DNA from: Pseudomonas sp. RIT-562
Lineage (GTDB): Bacteria; Pseudomonadota; Gammaproteobacteria; Pseudomonadales; Pseudomonadaceae
Direction: 5' to 3'
Assembly: GCF_026241895.1 (NCBI RefSeq)
Contig: NZ_JAPJIV010000001.1
Coordinates: 372,001 to 436,000 of the forward strand
DNA length: 64,000 nt
Shown here in pieces: positions 20,956 to 29,704 of the stretch. A program made the position numbers and the translations under genes. Under the pieces are notes generated by a model, which worked only from the letters and a program-made list of their open reading frames with translations, was not told where the DNA came from and made no database searches. The number at the start of each line of letters is the position of its first letter. Position 1 is the first letter of the stretch.

Positions 20956-21048
20956 ATCGCGGGCAAGCCTTGCTCCCACAGTAATGATACCTGCAGGAGC
21001 AAGACTTGCCCGCGACTGATACCTGTGGGAGCAAGGCTTGCCCGCGAT
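20956..21048. repeat. Cluster of three family D REP copies
   Basis: Three related 24-25-base copies with core GGGCAAGCCTTGCTCCC lie at 20956-20980, 20992-21015 and 21024-21048. The first is inverted relative to the other two, and the middle one is worn. They fill the gap between the YaiI gene and the FTR1 gene. Confidence 0.85.
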
Positions 21049-21068
21049 TGTGAGCGCAGCGATTGCTC

Positions 21069-22967
21069 TTAAGAGACCTGAACCCGACGCTTCTCCGCCA
21101 ACCAGCTACGCCCATACAGCAGGACAATCGCAGTCACCGCTACCGCCTGCGCACCCAGCGAATACGCATCAGCGTGAATCCCCAGCCAGTCGAAGTCAAA
21201 GAATGGCACCGGCCGCGTGCCGAAAATCCCCGCCTCCTGCAACGCCTTGACCCCATGACCCGCGAACACCACCGATAGCGCGCACAACAGCGCAGCGTTG
21301 ATGCTGAAGAACAACGACAGCGGCAACTTCGCCGAACCGCGCAGGATCACCCAGGCCAGGCCTACCAGCAACACCAGCGCAGTGGCCCCCCCGGCAAGCA
21401 CCGCGTTATGCCCGGCAGGCCCCGCCTGCAGCCACAGGGTTTCGTAGAACAGGATCACCTCAAACAACTCGCGATAGACCGAAAAGAACGCCAGGGTGGC
21501 AAACCCGAAGCGTCCACCGCCGCCCACTAGGCTGCTCTTGATGTAATCCTGCCACGCAGCGGCGTGACGCCGATCGTGCATCCACACGCCAAGCCACAGC
21601 ACCATAACGCTGGCGAACAACGCTGTAGCGCCTTCGAGCAGTTCGCGTTGCGATCCGCTGACGTCGATGACATAGGCGGCAAGGCCCCAGGTGGCCAGGC
21701 CGGCCAGCAGGGCCAGGCCCCAGCCGACGTTGACGCTGCGTACCGCTGATTGTTGGCCGGTATTACGCAGGAATGCGAGGATCGCCGCCAGCACCAGGAT
21801 GGCTTCCAGGCCTTCGCGCAGCAAAATCAACAGCCCGGAAATGTAGCTCAGGGACCAGCTCAAGCCGTCGCTGCCCAACAGGTCGGCAGACTCTTTCAAT
21901 TTGCCCTTCGCGGTATCCAGCCGCTGCTGGGCCTGGGCCACCGGCAACCCGTCCTGCAAGGATTGACGGTAGGCCATCAGGGATTTTTCAGTGTCTTTGC
22001 GCACGTTGGCGTCGACGTTGTCCAGAGAGCTCTCGACCAGCTCAAAACCTTCCAGGTAGGCGGCTACCGACAAGTCATAAGCCTGATCGTGATCACCGGC
22101 CCGGTAGGCGGCAATACTCTTGTCCAGTGTTGCTGCGGTGTAATCGAGCAGTTGCGCCGGCCCGCGCTTGACCTGCGGTGGCTGAGCGCGCTGCGCGCGA
22201 TAGATCGCAGCCGCCTGCGGACCTTCGGCGGCCTGTACTTCGGCAGGAGTCTGGCGGGCCAGGTCGGCAATGTTGTAAATCTTTTCAGCGGCGGCAGCAT
22301 TCGGCTGCGCGCTGAAGCTGGCAATGTAGGTGGCCAGGTCCCAGCGCTGGCGATCATCCAGTTGATCGGCGAACGCTGGCATATCGGTGCCTTCAATGCC
22401 CAGCCCAAGGGTGCTGTAGATCGCGTAGAGGCTCAGGCGATCCATACGCGCGCTGTCACGCAGATTCGACGGCGGCGGAGTCAGGCCGACGCCTGCCGGG
22501 CCGTCGCCCGCCCCCGCATCCCCGTGGCACACCGAGCAATGCTGGACGTACAAAGGCGCCCCCCGAGTAGGATCCGGGGTAATGATTGGTGCCTGGCTAA
22601 TTTCGTAGGCCACCGCCAGCTTTGCCGCGAGCTGCCGGGACTGGCGAGCCACATCGGCACCCTCCTGACGCTCGGTAATGGCGCTACGCAGTGAATTGAT
22701 GCCCTGCACCAGCGCAGCTTGATCCGGTTTGGTCGGCAGGCCGGAAATCAGGTCTTGCACGGCCTTGATCGAATCGAGCTGGTCGCGATAGGCGGATTCA
22801 TTAATGACCTTGCCCCCCTGCACCGTCTGCGGGTAATCCGCAGCAATGTAATCGAGGCCGTGTAGAGCCTGCGGCGCACCGTCCACAGTGTCGGCCAGCA
22901 GCCGGGTGCTGCAAAGGACTGCCAGGGGGATTAACAGCCAGGCCAGGAATCGCGACGGGGCAATCAT
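21069..22967 (-). CDS. Cytochrome c / FTR1 family iron permease fusion
   Basis: The 632-residue protein joins a periplasmic c-type cytochrome to an Ftr1/EfeU-like permease. A signal peptide (1-25) precedes a haem-binding CSVCH at 144-148 with likely axial Met196 in DMPAFADQL. The C-terminal half (from about 370) has seven hydrophobic segments and iron-binding REXXE motifs at 384-388 (REGLE) and 499-503 (RELFE), plus a third RELLE at 441-445. The fused cytochrome suggests that redox chemistry at the membrane is coupled to uptake. No EfeO or EfeB gene is adjacent. An inverted repeat lies just upstream. Confidence 0.92.
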   Translation of the reverse strand: MIAPSRFLAWLLIPLAVLCSTRLLADTVDGAPQALHGLDYIAADYPQTVQGGKVINESAYRDQLDSIKAVQDLISGLPTKPDQAALVQGINSLRSAITERQEGADVARQSRQLAAKLAVAYEISQAPIITPDPTRGAPLYVQHCSVCHGDAGAGDGPAGVGLTPPPSNLRDSARMDRLSLYAIYSTLGLGIEGTDMPAFADQLDDRQRWDLATYIASFSAQPNAAAAEKIYNIADLARQTPAEVQAAEGPQAAAIYRAQRAQPPQVKRGPAQLLDYTAATLDKSIAAYRAGDHDQAYDLSVAAYLEGFELVESSLDNVDANVRKDTEKSLMAYRQSLQDGLPVAQAQQRLDTAKGKLKESADLLGSDGLSWSLSYISGLLILLREGLEAILVLAAILAFLRNTGQQSAVRSVNVGWGLALLAGLATWGLAAYVIDVSGSQRELLEGATALFASVMVLWLGVWMHDRRHAAAWQDYIKSSLVGGGGRFGFATLAFFSVYRELFEVILFYETLWLQAGPAGHNAVLAGGATALVLLVGLAWVILRGSAKLPLSLFFSINAALLCALSVVFAGHGVKALQEAGIFGTRPVPFFDFDWLGIHADAYSLGAQAVAVTAIVLLYGRSWLAEKRRVQVS

Positions 22968-22970
22968 GAA

Positions 22971-23024
22971 TGAATCTCAGTAGGAAATACGAAGTTACAT
23001 ATTGTTCACTTCGAATGAGATTCA
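22971..23024. promoter_or_regulatory. Inverted repeat upstream of the FTR1 gene (possible iron operator)
   Basis: TGAATCTCA (22971-22979) and TGAGATTCA (23016-23024) are exact reverse complements. A nested pair, CGAAGT (22990-22995) and ACTTCG (23008-23013), lies between them. The right half, GAATGAGATTCACTC, loosely resembles Pseudomonas Fur sites. The position just before an iron permease start fits an operator, but the match is weak. Confidence 0.3.
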
Positions 23025-23090
23025 CTCAAGCTTTGTTCGTTGGGTTCGTGATGATTGTGCTTTGGGACAGGCGACTGCTGCGCAGTCGGA

Positions 23091-23113
23091 CGCAGCCTTC
23101 GGCAGCTGCTACA
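23091..23113. repeat. Worn half of a family C REP
   Basis: This 23-base stretch with core CGCAGCCTTCGGCAGCTGCT differs by one base from the family C arm at 42537-42559. No intact inverted partner is adjacent. Confidence 0.6.
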
Positions 23114-23167
23114 AGGGCCGGTTCAGGTACAAGGCGGCTTGGGGGCCGCCCGCCTCAGGGATGGGGG

Positions 23168-23800
23168 TTAAGCCGCGGCTTTGCGCAACGTCGCCATGAA
23201 CGCTGCCGCGCCGATGAACAGGCCGGCAAAGGTGCGGTTCATGCGTTTCTGCTGCTGGGGGGTGCGCAGCATGCGCAGTACTTTGGAGGCCAAACCGGTG
23301 TAACCGGCCATGACGATCAGGTCGACGCAGACCATGGTGACTCCGATCACCACGTATTGGATCAACAGCGGCGCATGGGGATCGATGAACTGCGGGAGCA
23401 CCGCCAACATGAACACCAAAGCCTTGGGGTTGCTGATGTTCACCAGAAAACCACGAAACACCAGCGCCAGCGGCTTGCCGATCTGCCGTACTGCTGCATC
23501 GTCGCTCATGTCAGTGGGCAGTGCGCGCCATTGCTTGATCGCGAGGAACACCAGGTAAGCGACACCAAACCACTTGATCGCATAGAACGCCGTAGCCGAT
23601 GCAGTGAGGATGGCGCCGACACCGGCGCCCACGATGGCAATCTGTACCGCCAGGCCGATTTGCAGGCCGAGGGCATTCCAGTATCCGCGCCAGAAACCGT
23701 ATTGCAGACCGCTGGACATCGACGCAATGGCGCCGGCACCCGGAGAAAGGCTGATCACCCAGCAGGCGGCAAAAAACGCCAGCCATGTTTGAAGCTCCAT
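23168..23800 (-). CDS. LysE/RhtB family amino-acid exporter
   Basis: The 210-residue inner-membrane protein has about six hydrophobic segments. The family signature is in SLSPGAGAIASMSSGLQYGFWRG after the first segment, and GFLVNISNPKALVFMLAVLPQF is the second conserved block. LysE/RhtB proteins export amino acids such as threonine, homoserine or lysine. The substrate is not predictable and no regulator is adjacent. Confidence 0.92.
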   Translation of the reverse strand: MELQTWLAFFAACWVISLSPGAGAIASMSSGLQYGFWRGYWNALGLQIGLAVQIAIVGAGVGAILTASATAFYAIKWFGVAYLVFLAIKQWRALPTDMSDDAAVRQIGKPLALVFRGFLVNISNPKALVFMLAVLPQFIDPHAPLLIQYVVIGVTMVCVDLIVMAGYTGLASKVLRMLRTPQQQKRMNRTFAGLFIGAAAFMATLRKAAA

Positions 23801-23901
23801 CGCACACCTCGACTCAGACTCTCGTGACAGATGCCTAAGCTAATGCGGCTTGGGGCTGATGACCATAGATTTTTACAGGATGTGTATGGTTTGAGGGCGC
23901 T

Positions 23902-23947
23902 ATCGCGAGCAGGCTCACGCCAACAGGGCCTTGAGCCTGCTCACGAT
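23902..23947. repeat. Worn REPIN, family A
   Basis: ATCGCGAGCAGGCTCA (23902-23917) and TGAGCCTGCTCACGAT (23932-23947) are inverted except for one base. Both lack the usual CTCCTAC inner part, so this is a shortened or decayed element at the 3' end of the MscS gene. Confidence 0.75.
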
Positions 23948-23953
23948 GAAGAT

Positions 23954-24535
23954 TTACTTCTCAAACCCGCTCGACGGGAAAACGTCACTGCCCCGCCACC
24001 GCCGAACCGAGCGCTGGAAGAACAGGCTGTTGGGAACTTGCACCATTGCGCTGCCGGTGCCGAGCTCTTCGGCTTCGATCAAGGTGGTGTAGAGCAGGTT
24101 GATTGCGATCACTCGCCCTTTCACGCCTGGCTTGTCGGTGGTATCGACCAGTTCGACCACGTCGCCAATGCGGAACGGCCCCACGGTGAAGATCAGGATC
24201 GCGCACAGCAGGTTGGACAGCACGCTCCACATGGCGAAGAACGCCACCGCCGCGACCGCAACAAAACCGGAAAGCGCCGTCCACAGCACCGTGGCGGACA
24301 CGCCCAGGCGTTCCAGCACGAAAATCAGCGCGCTACCCATGATCAGCCAGCGCAGCCCGCCTCGCAGCGGCAGCAACAGCTGCGGAGGAAACGGGTAGCG
24401 CTCACCCAGGCGGTTCAGGCATTTGGCGACAAAGCGCTGGGCGAAGTAGCCCGCCAGCAGGATCAGCAGAATCTGCAGCACCAGCCACAAAGGTTCGATC
24501 CACACGGCTGACAGCGGCAGCCTGAAGTCCTCCAT
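23954..24535 (-). CDS. Small mechanosensitive ion channel family protein (MscS type)
   Basis: The 193-residue protein has three hydrophobic segments (about 15-30, 60-75, 85-120) and then the MscS beta domain: VGPFRIGDVVELVDTTDKPGVKGRVIAINLLYTTLI and VQVPNSLFF. Such short MscS homologues form pressure-gated channels or related pores. Its ATG overlaps the stop of the ABC-F gene as TGATG, so the two are coupled. Confidence 0.9.
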   Translation of the reverse strand: MEDFRLPLSAVWIEPLWLVLQILLILLAGYFAQRFVAKCLNRLGERYPFPPQLLLPLRGGLRWLIMGSALIFVLERLGVSATVLWTALSGFVAVAAVAFFAMWSVLSNLLCAILIFTVGPFRIGDVVELVDTTDKPGVKGRVIAINLLYTTLIEAEELGTGSAMVQVPNSLFFQRSVRRWRGSDVFPSSGFEK

Positions 24536-26445
24536 CAGGACAACGCCTCCAGCTCCGCCTGCATACTTTCAAGCAGCTCGAGGGCTTCCATCCAGGACTC
24601 CTCCAGTTCAGCTTCACGTACCTTGAGCTTCGCCTGCTCAGCCAGCAGGTCACGCAAATCATTCTTGCGCGCAGGTTCGTAGATGTCGCTGTCGCCCAGG
24701 CTGACATCGATCTTCGCCAGCTTTTCGTGCAACTTGCCCAGTTCGGCCTCGAGCTTGTCGGCTTCGCGTTTGTGCGGCGCCAGTTGCTGGCGCAATGCAG
24801 CGGCGGCCTGGCGCTGGGCCTTCTTGTCGGTCTTGTCCGGGTTGACCGGAGTACTGCTGACTGGCGCGTTGCGCTGGCGGTACTCCACCAGCCAACGAGT
24901 GTAGTCGTCCAGGTCGCCGTCGAATTCCTCGACCTTGCCATCGGCTACCAGGTAGAAATTGTCGGTGGTGCTCTTGAGCAGATGGCGATCGTGGGAGACC
25001 ACCAATACCGCACCACTGAATTCCTGCAAGGCCATGGTCAGCGCCAGGCGCATTTCCAGGTCGAGGTGGTTGGTGGGTTCGTCGAGCAGCAGCAGGTTCG
25101 GCCGGTCCCAAGCGATCAATGCCAGGGCCAGTCGCGCTTTCTCGCCACCGGAGAAATTCAGCACCGGCTCGTCGATGCGCGCTCCGCGGAAGTCAAAACC
25201 TCCGAGGAAGTCGCGCAACGTCTGCTCACGCTCGGTCGGCGCCAGGCGCTGCATATGCAGCAACGGGCTGGCCTTGGAGTCCAGGGAGTCGAGCTGATGC
25301 TGGGCAAAGTAACCGACCACGGTATTTTCGCCACGGGTCAGGCGACCGGCCAAGGGTTCGAGTTCACCGGCGAGGTTCTTGATCAGGGTCGACTTACCGG
25401 CGCCGTTCGGGCCGAGCAAGCCGATCCGCGCGCCAGGGGTCAGTTGCAGCCTGACCTTCTCCAGCACGGTTTTTTCGCCGTAGCCCAGACGGGCATCGGA
25501 TAGATCGATCAGCGGGCTGGAAATCTTGGTTGATTCCCGGAACACGAAATCGAATGGCGAATCGACGTGGGCCGCAGACAACTCTTCCATCCGCTCCAGC
25601 GCCTTGATCCGGCTCTGGGCCTGACGGGCCTTGGTGGCCTGGGCCTTGAAGCGCGCGATGTAGCTTTCCATGTGCGCCCGCTGCACCTGTTGCTTCTCGT
25701 AAGCCTGTTGCTGCTGGGCCAGACGTTCGGCGCGGGCACGCTCGAATGCGGTGTACCCGCCGCGATACAGGGTGATCTTGCGCTGGTCGACGTGGGCCAC
25801 GTGGTCGACCACGGCATCGAGAAAATCCCGGTCGTGGGAGATCAGCAACAAGGTGCCGGGATAACTTTTCAGCCATTCCTCGAGCCAGATGATGGCGTCG
25901 AGGTCCAGGTGGTTGGTGGGTTCGTCGAGCAGCAACAGGTCCGAGGGGCACATCAGTGCCTGCGCCAGGTTCAGGCGCATCCGCCAGCCACCGGAGAAAT
26001 CCCCGACCTGACGATCCATCTGTTCGTTGGTGAACCCAAGGCCGGCCAGCAGCTTGCGAGCCCGGGCGTCGGCGGTGTACCCGTCGGCACTGTCGAGTTC
26101 CGAGTGCAGGCGGGCCTGAGCGGCACCGTCGTGAGCCGCTTCCGCTGCCGCAAGGTCCCGTTGCACCTCACGCAGGCGCAGGTCGCCATCGAGCACATAG
26201 TCGACCGCAATGCGTTCGAGCGTCTCGATTTCCTGGCGCATGTGGGCGATGCGCCAGTCGGCCGGCAGGAAGCAATCACCCGAGTCCGGGTGCAGCTCAC
26301 CCCGAAGCAAGGCGAACAGGCTCGATTTGCCGGCGCCGTTGGCACCGATGAGGCCGGCTTTGTGGCCGGCGTGCAGGGTTAGCTCGGCGTCTTCTAGCAG
26401 ACGCTGCGGGCCACGCTGTAAAGTCAGGTTCTGAAGTCGAATCAT
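24535..26445 (-). CDS. yheS: ABC-F family ATPase, YheS-like
   Basis: The 636-residue soluble protein has two ABC cassettes in tandem with no membrane domain. Walker A motifs are GANGAGKSS (about 33-41) and GPNGAGKST in the second half, with signatures FSGGWRMRLNLAQAL and FSGGEKARLALAL. A charged inter-domain linker and a C-terminal coiled coil (about 535-636) follow. Length equals E. coli YheS. ABC-F proteins act on the ribosome. The ATG at 26445 starts at the conserved MIRLQNLTL and excludes an 11-residue upstream reading. Confidence 0.94.
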   Translation of the reverse strand: MIRLQNLTLQRGPQRLLEDAELTLHAGHKAGLIGANGAGKSSLFALLRGELHPDSGDCFLPADWRIAHMRQEIETLERIAVDYVLDGDLRLREVQRDLAAAEAAHDGAAQARLHSELDSADGYTADARARKLLAGLGFTNEQMDRQVGDFSGGWRMRLNLAQALMCPSDLLLLDEPTNHLDLDAIIWLEEWLKSYPGTLLLISHDRDFLDAVVDHVAHVDQRKITLYRGGYTAFERARAERLAQQQQAYEKQQVQRAHMESYIARFKAQATKARQAQSRIKALERMEELSAAHVDSPFDFVFRESTKISSPLIDLSDARLGYGEKTVLEKVRLQLTPGARIGLLGPNGAGKSTLIKNLAGELEPLAGRLTRGENTVVGYFAQHQLDSLDSKASPLLHMQRLAPTEREQTLRDFLGGFDFRGARIDEPVLNFSGGEKARLALALIAWDRPNLLLLDEPTNHLDLEMRLALTMALQEFSGAVLVVSHDRHLLKSTTDNFYLVADGKVEEFDGDLDDYTRWLVEYRQRNAPVSSTPVNPDKTDKKAQRQAAAALRQQLAPHKREADKLEAELGKLHEKLAKIDVSLGDSDIYEPARKNDLRDLLAEQAKLKVREAELEESWMEALELLESMQAELEALS

Positions 26446-26495
26446 AATGGCGGCGGAGTCTACCAGCTTCGCTCGCAACTGGCGCGAGTAGCACT

Positions 26496-26960
26496 ATGTC
26501 CTCTGACCTGTGGAGCTTTTCCCTTGACGTTTATGCCCGGCCCGGCGCCGAGCAGGCGTGCCTGCAACTGCAATCGGCGGGGACGAATGTGTGCCTGCTG
26601 CTTTGCGGGATGTGGCTGGAACAACGAGGGGTGGTATTTAGCGAACCGCGTTTGCGGCAACTGCGAGAGGTGGTCGAAGGCTGGGATGTCGGCGTGATAC
26701 AGCCGCTTCGTGCACTGCGCACCCAATGGAAAGCCGGCGCAGCTGGCGACACTGATCTGCATGGGTTGCGGGAAAAACTCAAGGCACTGGAACTTGAAGG
26801 CGAGCGGATTCTTTTGTTGCGACTGGAAAAAACCGCGCAGCAGTGGCCGCAGAATGACAGGGCCGGGTCAACGGCCTGGCTGGAAGGTGTCGCGGCGGAC
26901 ACCACCAACGTTGGCCGCGACGCGCTGCATCAGCTGCGCGTCGCGGTGACCGGCACTTAG
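26496..26960 (+). CDS. TIGR02444 family protein
   Basis: The 154-residue protein matches the TIGR02444/DUF2390 family in its opening SDLWSFSLDVYARPGAEQACLQLQ and the CLLLCGMWLEQRG block. It is helical and charged, has no signal or membrane segment, and no known function. It is divergent from the ABC-F gene, and its stop overlaps the 3' end of algP by 4 bases. Confidence 0.88.
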   Translation: MSSDLWSFSLDVYARPGAEQACLQLQSAGTNVCLLLCGMWLEQRGVVFSEPRLRQLREVVEGWDVGVIQPLRALRTQWKAGAAGDTDLHGLREKLKALELEGERILLLRLEKTAQQWPQNDRAGSTAWLEGVAADTTNVGRDALHQLRVAVTGT

Positions 26961-28150
26961 GAAGCGCTGGTTGGGGTAGAGCCTGGGTTCGACGACGGGG
27001 CTGGCGTTGGCGCCGCAGTGGTGGTCGAAGTGCTGGTTGCAGCAGGCGAAGCCGATGCAGAGGTCGTCGACGAAGCCGGCGCTGCAGGCTTGGCAGCAGG
27101 GGTCGGAGTCGGCTTCGCAGCAGCGGGTTTTTTCACTGCTGGTTTTGCAGCTGGCTTGGCAGCGGCAGGTTTCGCAGCTGTGGCTGGCTTGGCGGCAGCA
27201 GCAGGTTTTGCAGCCGTTGCCGGCTTGCTGGCGGCAGCAGGTTTTGCAGCGGCAGTTTTAGCAGCCGGTTTGGCCGCAGGTTTTGCTGCTGGCTTGGCTG
27301 CAGGTTTCGCGGCGGCTGTTTTTGCTGCGACGGGTTTTGCAGCAGGTTTGGCAGCCGCAGTTTTAGCTGCTGGTTTGGTAGCAGGTTTGGCTGCTGCGGT
27401 TTTTGCTGCAGCCGGTTTGGCAGCGGCAGTTTTTGCGGCAGGTTTGGCAGGCGCTTTTGCCGCAGCTGGTTTTGCCGCAGTGGTTTTAGCAGCAGGTTTT
27501 GCAGCAGCGGTTCTTGCCGCTGGCTTGGTTGCTGGTTTTGCCGCAGCTGGCTTGGCAGCAGCTGTTTTGGCAGCTGGTTTTGCCGCAGCCGATTTCGCCG
27601 CCGGCTTGGCAGCACTGGCAGCCACTGGTTTTTTAGCAGCAGCTTTCACCGGCGCTTTTGCAGCTAGTTTGGCAGCAGGTTTAGCCGGTGCTTTTACAGC
27701 AGTCGTTTTGGCTGCGGCTTTCTTGGCAGGTACCGCAACTGGCTTGGCCGAACGCAGGGACAACGCCTTGCCGACAGCCTCTTGAACACGACCGACACCC
27801 TGGGCCAGTTTCAGGCTTTCCTGGGCATCGCGCTTGAGTTGCAGGATGTAGTTGCGGGTCTCGGATTGACGATCCTTGAGGGCATCGAGCAAGTCCTCAA
27901 GTTCCTTGACTCCACCCTTGGCCTTGGCTTGCGCCTTGGCTTTGCCGGCCGCCGCAGCGTCCTGCAATTTAGTGCGAGATTTGTGCAATTTTTCCTGCGC
28001 TTTTCCGCGTTGCTTTTCCAGCTTGGCGAGCAGTTTTTCAGCATCAGCCAAGGCTTGCGAACAAGCGGTTTCCAGATGCTCGAGCAAGCTGCCCGACAAT
28101 TGTTGGAGTAAGTGCAACGGAGTATTTACAGGCTTCTTGGTGGCCGACAT
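26957..28150 (-). CDS. algP: AlgP (AlgR3), histone H1-like protein
   Basis: The 397-residue protein has an N-terminal part (1-140) of charged helices and coiled coil (KLLAKLEKQRGKAQEKLHKS), then some 220 residues of KPAA-type repeats like histone H1 tails, ending in a Ser/Thr/Pro-rich tail. AlgP of P. aeruginosa binds DNA and influences algD transcription. Its location near algQ and algR matches that locus. Repeat number varies readily between strains, so length is not diagnostic. Confidence 0.95.
   Translation of the reverse strand: MSATKKPVNTPLHLLQQLSGSLLEHLETACSQALADAEKLLAKLEKQRGKAQEKLHKSRTKLQDAAAAGKAKAQAKAKGGVKELEDLLDALKDRQSETRNYILQLKRDAQESLKLAQGVGRVQEAVGKALSLRSAKPVAVPAKKAAAKTTAVKAPAKPAAKLAAKAPVKAAAKKPVAASAAKPAAKSAAAKPAAKTAAAKPAAAKPATKPAARTAAAKPAAKTTAAKPAAAKAPAKPAAKTAAAKPAAAKTAAAKPATKPAAKTAAAKPAAKPVAAKTAAAKPAAKPAAKPAAKPAAKTAAAKPAAASKPATAAKPAAAAKPATAAKPAAAKPAAKPAVKKPAAAKPTPTPAAKPAAPASSTTSASASPAATSTSTTTAAPTPAPSSNPGSTPTSAS
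27120..27740. repeat. Low-complexity KPAA-coding repeats inside algP
   Basis: Imperfect 12-18-base units coding Lys-Pro-Ala-Ala or Lys-Thr-Ala-Ala-Ala repeat about 40 times. In P. aeruginosa algP the corresponding repeats are a known site of rearrangement. Repeats like these also produce a long Ala/Gly-rich open frame on the plus strand that is not a gene. Confidence 0.85.
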
Positions 28151-28342
28151 GGTTTACCTCCTGGCTGACGTGGGTGCGGCTCATACTAGACCTCTGCAGA
28201 CACCGCCGCTAGGGCATGTTGACAGTATCGAAAGCGTTGTGTTGCAACGGACGGCAAAACTTCTTCACCCGCGCAAAAGCAGTTCACCGTTCACGGCATT
28301 CGCACTGGCATAATCCGCCGCATCTCAGGCCGGAGAGTGCCC

Positions 28343-29008
28343 ATGTCGCGTTATCTTTTTTTATCGTTGTGCGTATTTTTTTCAACAGCTCAGGCTGCGG
28401 AAAAAACCACCGAAACTGACTCCCACGATCTCGCCTATAGCCTGGGTGCAAGCCTTGGCGAACGCCTGCGCCAGGAGGTGCCCGATCTGCAATTGCAGGC
28501 ATTGCTCGATGGTTTGCAGCAGGCCTATCAGGGCAAACCCCTGGCGCTGAAAGACGAGCAGATCGAGCGGATCCTCGCCGAACACGAAGCGCAAATTGCC
28601 GAGCAACCAGCAGTCCCGCAAAGCGAAATTGCCCTCGAAAAAGAACAGCGTTTTCTTTCCGAGGAAAAGGCCCGGCCTGGCGTTCGTGAAGTTGCTGACG
28701 GCATCCTGCTGACCGAGCTGGCGCCGGGTACCGGAGCGAAGGCTGGCCCGAACGGCAAGGTCCAGGTGCTGTACATCGGACGCCTTCCCGACGGCACGGT
28801 GTTCGATCAGAACAGTCAGCCGCAGTGGTTCAGCCTGGACAGCGTGATCTCGGGCTGGCGAAGTGCGCTGCAGGACATGCCGGTAGGTGCGAAATGGCGG
28901 CTGGTAATTCCCTCGGCACAAGCCTATGGCGCTGACGGCGCTGGCGACCTGATCGCGCCCTTCACGCCACTGGTATTCGAGGTGGAATTACGCGGCGCAA
29001 AAAACTGA
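28343..29008 (+). CDS. FKBP-type peptidyl-prolyl cis-trans isomerase
   Basis: The 221-residue protein has a signal peptide (MSRYLFLSLCVFFSTAQA) and an N-terminal dimerisation domain (about 25-110: LAYSLGASLGERL). The FKBP domain follows, with VQVLYIGRLPDGTVFDQN, VISGWRSALQDMPVGAKWRLVIPSAQAYG and FEVEL. It is a periplasmic folding catalyst of the FkpA/FklB group. The ATG at 28343 follows GGAGAG. It sits between algP and algQ, as in P. aeruginosa. Confidence 0.93.
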   Translation: MSRYLFLSLCVFFSTAQAAEKTTETDSHDLAYSLGASLGERLRQEVPDLQLQALLDGLQQAYQGKPLALKDEQIERILAEHEAQIAEQPAVPQSEIALEKEQRFLSEEKARPGVREVADGILLTELAPGTGAKAGPNGKVQVLYIGRLPDGTVFDQNSQPQWFSLDSVISGWRSALQDMPVGAKWRLVIPSAQAYGADGAGDLIAPFTPLVFEVELRGAKN

Positions 29009-29021
29009 ATTCCAGGCACAA

Positions 29022-29048
29022 AAAACGGCGCGCCGAGCGCACCGTTTT
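29022..29048. terminator. Bidirectional terminator between the FKBP gene and rsd
   Basis: AAAACGG and GCGC (29022-29033) pair with GCGC and CCGTTTT (29037-29048) with one mismatch, flanked by A and T runs on both sides. It serves the two convergent genes. Confidence 0.8.
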
Positions 29049-29068
29049 CTTGTCTTGCATGAAGAGGT

Positions 29069-29527
29069 TCAGGCCTGAACCGGGTCCTCTTCCTTGTGAG
29101 CGGTGTGCAACACTTCGATCAGGCAGTCTTCCAGTTCGAAGCGCTCGTGCAACAGGCCACCGAGCTCCTTGAACTTCTCTGCCACACACTTGCCTGCATC
29201 GCACAGGTCGTTGAACGCGAGGAGCTTTTCAGTGATGACGTCGATTCGCGGGTAAATGGTCTCGGCCAGTTCCAGCCCACGCTTGTCATTGAAGGCCTTG
29301 GCCTCCCCTGTCAGCTGTTCGTAGATTTCGAAATGCCCGGCTGAAACGTAATCGACCAGCACACCGCAGAATTCCTGCAAAGGCTTGCGGTTCTCGCTTA
29401 GCGCCTCGGGCTTCTCGCCGAGATAGTCATAAGCCCGCACCAGTTCGTGACGCTCCTGCAACCAGCGATCGATCAGCAGATGCACTCCACCCCATCGTTC
29501 TTGAGCATTCTGACAACTTTCGAGCAT
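29069..29527 (-). CDS. rsd: Anti-sigma-70 factor Rsd/AlgQ
   Basis: The 152-residue helical protein matches Rsd/Alg[31 protein letters not shown] at the start, then [19 protein letters not shown] and the C-terminal [20 protein letters not shown]. AlgQ binds region 4 of sigma-70 and shifts transcription towards alternative sigma factors; in P. aeruginosa it affects alginate and pyoverdine. The ATG at 29527 is the family start. It lies between the FKBP gene and dsbB. Confidence 0.96.
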   Translation of the reverse strand: MLESCQNAQERWGGVHLLIDRWLQERHELVRAYDYLGEKPEALSENRKPLQEFCGVLVDYVSAGHFEIYEQLTGEAKAFNDKRGLELAETIYPRIDVITEKLLAFNDLCDAGKCVAEKFKELGGLLHERFELEDCLIEVLHTAHKEEDPVQA

Positions 29528-29704
29528 GGTGATCTCTCTTCCCTTGTGGGTCATGCTGCCCTACACCTGTCACGTACTTGAAGGCCAAGATCGGTCAGGC
29601 AGAGCGTCATTCGAGCAACATAATTCCAATGACACGTGCGGGCCAGATTATGCCCGCGCGACTGTGGCTTCAAGGTACGCAGGAGATAAAGTTCATACAA
29701 GTGT

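Noticed and set aside
27018..27785. Ala/Gly-rich 255-codon frame antisense to algP
   Set aside because: It is the reverse complement of the KPAA repeats. Repetitive coding keeps the opposite frame open by chance.
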